Shown here piece by piece: positions 33,954 through 38,696 of a stretch of DNA of 38,696 bases; positions within the stretch are counted from its first letter, which is position 1, and each line of letters starts with the position of its first letter. A program made the position numbers and the translations under genes. Under the pieces are notes generated by a model. That model was not told the DNA's origin, searched no databases, and saw only the letters and a program-made list of their open reading frames with translations. The stretch is from Flavobacteriales bacterium. Its GTDB lineage: Bacteria; Bacteroidota; Bacteroidia; UBA10329. The DNA is taken from the NCBI GenBank assembly GCA_021739625.1, contig JAIPBJ010000019.1, positions 1-38,696 on the forward strand, read 5' to 3'.

Positions 33954-34910
33954 ATGAAGACTGTTGAAGAACTTGAGAACATTCTGGCCACCCAAGAGGG
34001 GACGAAGCAACGCGCGCGCACCCTTCTTGAACTGAATGAATCCCTTGGCAGTACCGACTTCCTCCGTTCTGTGCAAATATGTCGCGAAGCGGTGAAGTTG
34101 GCCAATGAACTGAATGACGAACCGATTCTTGCAGAGGCCCATATCGATCTGGGCAATGCGCTTTGGAAATTCGGTGAGAACGAGGAGGCGCAAGGAAACT
34201 ATGTCAAGGGGCTGGCCATTTACCAGAGACTGAACGATCACAAGGGGATGGCGGACGCCTACTGTGGTCTGGGCATCGTCCATGGCAGCCTCAACGATTC
34301 GGCCAATGCGTTGGAGTTCTTCGAGAAAGGGGTTGCCGTCTCCACCCGGTCGGGCAATGATGTGATGTTGGCCCACAACCTCGGGAACATCGGCCACATC
34401 CATGCAAATCTGGAGGACCACACCACAGCGCTGAGGTATTTCGCAAAGGCGTTGGCCATCGACCGCGAACTGGGCAAAGAGGGGCTTCAGGGCGTGTCCA
34501 ACATGCTTGGCGCCATTGCGGGCGTGATGGTGGTTCAGGGCGAGTTTGACGGGGCCGTAGCGAAACTTGAGGAGTGCCTTGTCATTGATGAGGAGATCGC
34601 CAACAAGCGCGGCACTGCGGTGACGCTCTTGAATCTGGGCATCACCTACATGAAGGCCGGGAGATTTCCCGATGCCATCACCTACCTCACAAGGGCCTTG
34701 GCCTATTCGCGTAAGATCCACTATGCATCTGTTCAACCATTGGTGCATCAGAACCTTGCCGAGCTCTATGAGTCCATAGGCGACACCAAGGAAGCAGAGC
34801 ATCACTTTCAACAATACAATGATTATAGGATAGCGGAGCAACGGATGAAAGTGCAACGCAAGGCAGGTCAGATCATAGCTGCCGATGACCCCTCCAAGGA
34901 AAACGAGTGA
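33954..34910 (+). CDS. TPR protein, first of a tandem paralogous pair
   Basis: The 318-aa protein has no signal peptide and is made almost entirely of tetratricopeptide repeats (about 36-40 residues each), for example AEAHIDLGNALWKFGENEEA, ADAYCGLGIVHGSLNDSANA, AHNLGNIGHIHANLEDHTTA and LLNLGITYMKAGRFPDAITY. The C-terminal helix (HHFQQYNDYRIAEQRMKVQR) resembles the linker that in multidomain relatives joins TPRs to a cyclase, kinase or DNA-binding output domain, but here the chain ends. It probably acts in protein-protein interaction in the cytosol. It has a close paralogue 3 bp downstream. Confidence 0.88.
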   Translation: MKTVEELENILATQEGTKQRARTLLELNESLGSTDFLRSVQICREAVKLANELNDEPILAEAHIDLGNALWKFGENEEAQGNYVKGLAIYQRLNDHKGMADAYCGLGIVHGSLNDSANALEFFEKGVAVSTRSGNDVMLAHNLGNIGHIHANLEDHTTALRYFAKALAIDRELGKEGLQGVSNMLGAIAGVMVVQGEFDGAVAKLEECLVIDEEIANKRGTAVTLLNLGITYMKAGRFPDAITYLTRALAYSRKIHYASVQPLVHQNLAELYESIGDTKEAEHHFQQYNDYRIAEQRMKVQRKAGQIIAADDPSKENE

Positions 34911-34913
34911 TTG

Positions 34914-35864
34914 ATGAACAGTTCAAGGATTTCGGAGTTGGAGGCACTGCTTGCCGATGAGCACAGGCCCCTTGAGCGGGTCGCACTGCTTTTGGAACTG
35001 AAGGACACACTTCTTGGAACGGATTTCAAGCGCAGTGCCCGATTATGCCGTGAGGCCCTTACCCTTGCCGAGGCTCTTGGCGATGAGCCGCTTCTGGCCA
35101 ACTGCCATTGCGAGCTTGCCCGTGCGCTGTGGAAAACAGGCGACCTTGTGGAGGCTCAGACACATTATGCCAGCAGCAGGGCGCTCTATGCCGCGCTGGG
35201 CGATGACAACGGATTGGCAGAGGTCTATTGCGGACTCGGCATCGTGCATGGAAGCCTCGATGACCATGCGCACGCCCTCGAATTCTTCGAACTGGGCATA
35301 GCCGCTTCCAAGCGTGCAGAGAGCGATGTGAGTCTGGCCCACAACCTTGGCAACATGGGCCATGTGTACAAGGGACTGGGCGACCGGACCACTGCCCTCA
35401 GGTATTATGCCAAGGCCCTGGCCATCGATCGCGAACTGGGGAATGAGGGCAGGCAGGGCGTTTCCAACATGCTGACCGCCATTGCCGGGGTGATGGTGTT
35501 CCAAGGGGAGTATGAAGGTGCCATCGTCAAACTGGAAGAGGCATTGGTCATTCTCGAAGAAATGGGGAACTGGCGAGGCATGGCCACCACACTGTCCAAC
35601 ATGGGCATCACTTATTTTAAGATGTCAGACCACGCCAAGGCAATATCCCTGCTCGACCGGGCACTGGAACTTGCAGAGCGCATCCATTTCAGGGTGCTGC
35701 TGCCCGACCTGCATCAGAATCTCGCGGATGTTTACGTTGCGATGGGCGATGAGCCCAAGGCGTTGAAACACCTGGAGCATCGCAACGGCTACCGGATCGA
35801 GGAGAAACGGCTGCACGTGCATCGCAACGCAGGCAGGATCATCGGCCCTCCGGACAGGCAGTGA
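34914..35864 (+). CDS. TPR protein, second of a tandem paralogous pair
   Basis: The 316-aa product is collinear with the preceding gene's product. More than half of the residues match by eye, including CGLGIVHGSL, AHNLGN, TTALRY, AKALAIDRELG and QGVSNML. It also has the same terminal helix (KHLEHRNGYRIEEKRLHVHR). The start is ATG 34914, 3 bp after the upstream stop; a TTG at 34911 is in frame. The two genes are surely co-transcribed and arose by tandem duplication. No enzymatic motif is present. The stop lies 1 bp from the stop of the convergent acylase gene. Confidence 0.88.
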   Translation: MNSSRISELEALLADEHRPLERVALLLELKDTLLGTDFKRSARLCREALTLAEALGDEPLLANCHCELARALWKTGDLVEAQTHYASSRALYAALGDDNGLAEVYCGLGIVHGSLDDHAHALEFFELGIAASKRAESDVSLAHNLGNMGHVYKGLGDRTTALRYYAKALAIDRELGNEGRQGVSNMLTAIAGVMVFQGEYEGAIVKLEEALVILEEMGNWRGMATTLSNMGITYFKMSDHAKAISLLDRALELAERIHFRVLLPDLHQNLADVYVAMGDEPKALKHLEHRNGYRIEEKRLHVHRNAGRIIGPPDRQ

Positions 35865-35865
35865 T

Positions 35866-38001
35866 TCACTGCCCCGGATGATAGACCCGCTCGGCATCGC
35901 GATAGATCTGCGCCTTGTCCAATGTGTTCGGTTTGAAACGCTGCTGCACGAACATTCCCATCTGGTCGTTGTAGTGCAGGCTTGACGGCTTGTTGCTGGC
36001 CCCGTAGGCATTCACACTCTCCATGATGGCCTTGCCGTTGGCGAATCTGGTCATCTGCACGAATCCATCGCCCAGCCACATCTCCAATTTTCCATCATCG
36101 CGCAGGTTGCAATAGACCGCACGTATGGCATCGGGGCCGCCCGCCACGGCATATTCCCTGCCTCCTCGCGACAGCACCTGCACCTCTCCCAGCGGCACGT
36201 CAATGCGCCCGAAGTGTTTGATGAAACGCTCTTTGGCCGCGCGCATGTGCTTGAGGAAGACCTGCTTTCTCACCGCTGCACTGTCGCGCATGGTCTCTGC
36301 GCTCACCGAGTTGTCGTTATACACCATATAGAAGGTGGTGAAGATGAGTGCGGCATGCACGTTGGTGGTGTCGCCCCTGCGGTTCCATGCCCTGAAATGG
36401 TCGAACACATCGGCCAGATCGGGCGCGTCCTCGGCCGTGTAGTGAAGCATGTCGGCTATTGAGAAATCCTTGAGGAACACGAACGTGTCGGGAAACTGCA
36501 CATCGAACTTGATCTCTTTCAGCTTGGCATAATCGACCTGCGACAGCCCATCGAAGATCTCCTGTATGCGTATGCCCCGGTTGGTCTTCTTATCGGGACG
36601 GTAACCGATGGAGACCGGGAAACGGTCGCAGTCGGGGTTCTCGGCCGTGCAGCTGTGGTCGAATATGCTGTTGTTGGTGTTGAACAGATAGCCGCATGAG
36701 GGGTTGATGCTCTGCACCAGCTCATCCTCGCGAAGAAATTCGGTCCAAAGCGTGGCCGAGGTGTTTCCTGGCAGCACCTGCTCCCAGTCGTAGCGCGGGT
36801 CTCTGCGCGGCACCTTGCCGTTGGCTATGAAGAAGATGGTGTCGTTCTTGTCCGCGTAGGTGATGTTCTGCATGCTTATGCCCTGCATCTCCAGTGCCTT
36901 GTAGAATTCGGTGAAATTGGTGGCCTTGTTCATCCGGTACCATTGTTCGGCAGGGCCCAGTTCGAACAGTGTGGGCATGCGGAACGAGAAGGTGCCATGC
37001 TTCCTGGTCACCAGCGTAGGCCCATATTTGCTCCACCAGTACTTCTTGGTGATGTTGAGGCGGAAGTTCTTCTTCTTGCCCAGTCCCACTTTCAGTTTGG
37101 CGCGCTTGGTCTCCAGCCTGTGCCATTGGCCATCGAACATGTACCAGTTCTTCTTCCGAGGGTGCATCTGCAGATGATACACATCGGCCATGTCGAGGTC
37201 GCCCGTGGTGTGCGCCCAGGCCAGATGCTCGTTGGTGCCATGGAAGATGCTCACGCCACCATGGAACAGCGACCCATGGATGTTCCAGCCCTCTTCGCTG
37301 CACACATGTGCCTCATACCACGAAAGGATGCCGGTGATGGGCTGATGCGAATTGATGGCCAGATAGGTCTCTCCGGTGCCCGAAAGCGATGAATGTATCG
37401 CGTAGGCGTTCGACCCGATGCCCGTGTCGTTGTACTCATTCTTGAGGATCTGGGTGTAGCTGCCCTCCATGATTCCCCTGATCACACCGTCAACCCCGGC
37501 CATCAGGCTCTGTCCGAGCATATAGCCGATGATGATCTCCTGCGGGGTCACTGGAAATGCCTTCATATACCAGACCTCCTCGGGATGGGCGGCCGCGTAC
37601 GCATTGGCCGCCATGCAGGAGGCCTCCAGCAGGCGTTTGAAATCCTCGGGCACCTCGGCCGCGTAGTGTTTCTCCACATGTTCATGTATGCCCATCAGCT
37701 GCACCGCATAGTCGATCTGTGCGCCCTCGGCCCCCGAGTGGACCCCCATGCGCGCCTTCGAGGCCATGAGCAGGAACTGCATGGTGTCGAAATCGTCCTC
37801 GGCAGCGGCCCACATCAGCCCGTAGGCCACCTCAGGGTCGGTCTTGGCGAAGATGTGGGGTATGCCATAGCTGTCGCGCACGATGTCGATCTTCTGCGGG
37901 TCGATGGTCACCTTGGGGTCGAAAGGGAACGTGCGGACCTGCCCGAAGGCAGCGATGGAGACCAGCGTGGCAAGGAGGGTGGAGAGGAGGCTGTGTTTCA
38001 A
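35866..38001 (-). CDS. Penicillin-acylase-family N-terminal nucleophile hydrolase
   Basis: The 711-aa secreted precursor has a signal peptide (MKHSLLSTLLATLVSIAAFG). An alpha-chain segment includes IVRDSYGIPHIFAKT and LMWAAAEDDFD. The autocleavage site is GIGSNAYAI, where S197 would become the N-terminal nucleophile of the beta chain. The HGTNEHLAWAHT segment (N257) supplies the oxyanion residue. These enzymes cleave amide bonds in substrates such as beta-lactam side chains or acyl-homoserine lactones; the substrate cannot be told here. The start is TTG 38001: an in-frame TGA lies two codons upstream and no ATG gives a signal peptide. It is periplasmic or secreted and convergent with the TPR pair. 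Confidence 0.9.
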   Translation of the reverse strand: MKHSLLSTLLATLVSIAAFGQVRTFPFDPKVTIDPQKIDIVRDSYGIPHIFAKTDPEVAYGLMWAAAEDDFDTMQFLLMASKARMGVHSGAEGAQIDYAVQLMGIHEHVEKHYAAEVPEDFKRLLEASCMAANAYAAAHPEEVWYMKAFPVTPQEIIIGYMLGQSLMAGVDGVIRGIMEGSYTQILKNEYNDTGIGSNAYAIHSSLSGTGETYLAINSHQPITGILSWYEAHVCSEEGWNIHGSLFHGGVSIFHGTNEHLAWAHTTGDLDMADVYHLQMHPRKKNWYMFDGQWHRLETKRAKLKVGLGKKKNFRLNITKKYWWSKYGPTLVTRKHGTFSFRMPTLFELGPAEQWYRMNKATNFTEFYKALEMQGISMQNITYADKNDTIFFIANGKVPRRDPRYDWEQVLPGNTSATLWTEFLREDELVQSINPSCGYLFNTNNSIFDHSCTAENPDCDRFPVSIGYRPDKKTNRGIRIQEIFDGLSQVDYAKLKEIKFDVQFPDTFVFLKDFSIADMLHYTAEDAPDLADVFDHFRAWNRRGDTTNVHAALIFTTFYMVYNDNSVSAETMRDSAAVRKQVFLKHMRAAKERFIKHFGRIDVPLGEVQVLSRGGREYAVAGGPDAIRAVYCNLRDDGKLEMWLGDGFVQMTRFANGKAIMESVNAYGASNKPSSLHYNDQMGMFVQQRFKPNTLDKAQIYRDAERVYHPGQ

Positions 38002-38149
38002 TTTTCAATGACGGATGTGCGGTTACCGGGCCTGTATGTATCGCGAAGCAAGGTACGGGCGGTTCTTGACCAGTTGATGCAAGGATCTTTTTCCCTCGTG
38101 CCTTCTATGTGGTGGTGTCCTCGCGACCTCCCCTCCCCCTCCATCATCC

Positions 38150-38696
38150 TCATCCGACTTTCTGCATCACCACCTCCAACAGGGTCATCTTGCCGTCCTT
38201 GATGCCCACATTCTCCAACCTGCTGCCCTCATAGTTCTTGAGGGTCGAGATGAGGATGTAGTTGCCCTGCGGCAGTTCCTGTTGGCTGAAGTCGATGCGC
38301 CCGTTCTTGGAGCCCGTCTTTTTCAGTCCGAGTTCCACCACCGCTGCCTCCACCCCTGCGAGGCGGATGCCCGTGGCGGCATCCATGTAATGTAGGCGCA
38401 GCGCTATGTGGCGCGTACCCGTCATGTCCTTTTCGAAGGCGGCCTTCACGGTTCTGTAAAACACCGGGTCGCTTTCTTTGAACACCACCAACAGGTCGAG
38501 CAGGTCGGTCTTGATGGCCTGCAGTTCCTTTATACCGATCACTATCTGCCGGTTGATGGCCTTGATGTCCGAGCGTTTGGCCTTGGGCCTGCCGCGCTGT
38601 GCCTTGAAAGCCTCAATCTCTGTCTGCAACTGAGGTATCCATGCGGCATCTATGTAGCCATCGGCCGTCAGGGCGGCCCCGTGGGCGGCCGCGCGG
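38150..38696 (-). CDS. Unrecognised protein, 5' end beyond the window
   Basis: The frame is open from the right edge to the stop at 38150, about 182 residues, so the N-terminus is missing. An apparent start at 38629 is a TTG inside a longer reading frame (GYIDAAWIPQLQTEIEAF), so I treat it as internal. The visible part has a helical, charged first half (KAQRGRPKAKRSDIKAINRQ). The second half is a beta-rich domain resembling a carboxypeptidase-regulatory or other Ig-like sandwich (HYMDAATGIRLAGVEAAVVE, LPQGNYILISTLKNYEG). I cannot assign a function. Confidence 0.7.
   Translation of the reverse strand, partial: RAAAHGAALTADGYIDAAWIPQLQTEIEAFKAQRGRPKAKRSDIKAINRQIVIGIKELQAIKTDLLDLLVVFKESDPVFYRTVKAAFEKDMTGTRHIALRLHYMDAATGIRLAGVEAAVVELGLKKTGSKNGRIDFSQQELPQGNYILISTLKNYEGSRLENVGIKDGKMTLLEVVMQKVG

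Noticed and set aside
38150-38629. Complete 159-aa gene starting at 38629
   Set aside because: The start codon would be TTG, and the same frame stays open to the window edge with plausible protein sequence, so the gene is treated as 5'-truncated by the window.

Overview
This window comes from a Bacteroidota (Bacteroidetes) genome, most likely near Flavobacteriales. The order is a guess from gene content, because no rRNA or tRNA is present. The evidence is type IX secretion (T9SS) C-terminal sorting domains of both type A and type B, a SusC-like TonB-dependent receptor with an N-terminal carboxypeptidase-regulatory domain, a TamL lipoprotein, a PorV/PorQ-family barrel, and near absence of Shine-Dalgarno sites. 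The composition is rather GC-rich for the phylum. No prophage, insertion sequence, CRISPR array or plasmid gene is visible, and most of the region looks like ordinary chromosome.

Layout. 1-5635 (minus strand): a WbpB/WlbA-type UDP-sugar dehydrogenase cut by the window edge, a 49-aa DUF5989-like membrane protein, accD, a class I fructose-bisphosphate aldolase and tamL. 5650-7003 (plus): a TrmH-type RNA methyltransferase overlapping ruvC. 7004-7858: an 855-bp non-coding stretch with a 21-bp tandem array and a 59-bp duplication. 7859-11596 (plus): a 1245-aa secreted PKD adhesin-like protein with a type B sorting domain. 11615-12486 (minus): a greA-HIT pair. 12578-21540 (minus): a three-gene module of TonB-dependent receptor, giant T9SS cargo and PorV-like barrel. 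21644-25273: small envelope proteins, a degenerate Rieske-like lipoprotein, hldD and a tiny T9SS cargo. 25274-31007: a TPR-like protein, a MerR regulator, an M23 peptidase and alaS. 31203-33880 (plus): an FAD oxidoreductase plus a membrane polyferredoxin. 33954-35864 (plus): two tandem paralogous TPR proteins. 35866-38001 (minus): a penicillin-acylase-family hydrolase. 38150-38696 (minus): an unrecognised gene cut by the window edge.

How it fits together. The dominant theme is the cell envelope: outer-membrane assembly (TamL), T9SS cargo and a possible shuttle (PorV-like), LPS or surface polysaccharide precursors (WbpB/WlbA, HldD), peptidoglycan hydrolysis (M23) and fatty-acid initiation (AccD). 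The best candidate for a little-described system is the 9-kb TonB receptor / giant cargo / PorV-like module at 12578-21540. The electron-transfer pair at 31203-33880 and the TPR pair at 33954-35864 are second-tier candidates.

A cross-cutting pattern that gene annotation does not capture is a set of degenerate 7-bp-period tracts that abut start or stop codons (1960-2057, 22110-22137, 23107-23134, 32438-32507). They resemble the heptanucleotide STRR elements of cyanobacteria. All family assignments are from reading the sequence; no database search was run.
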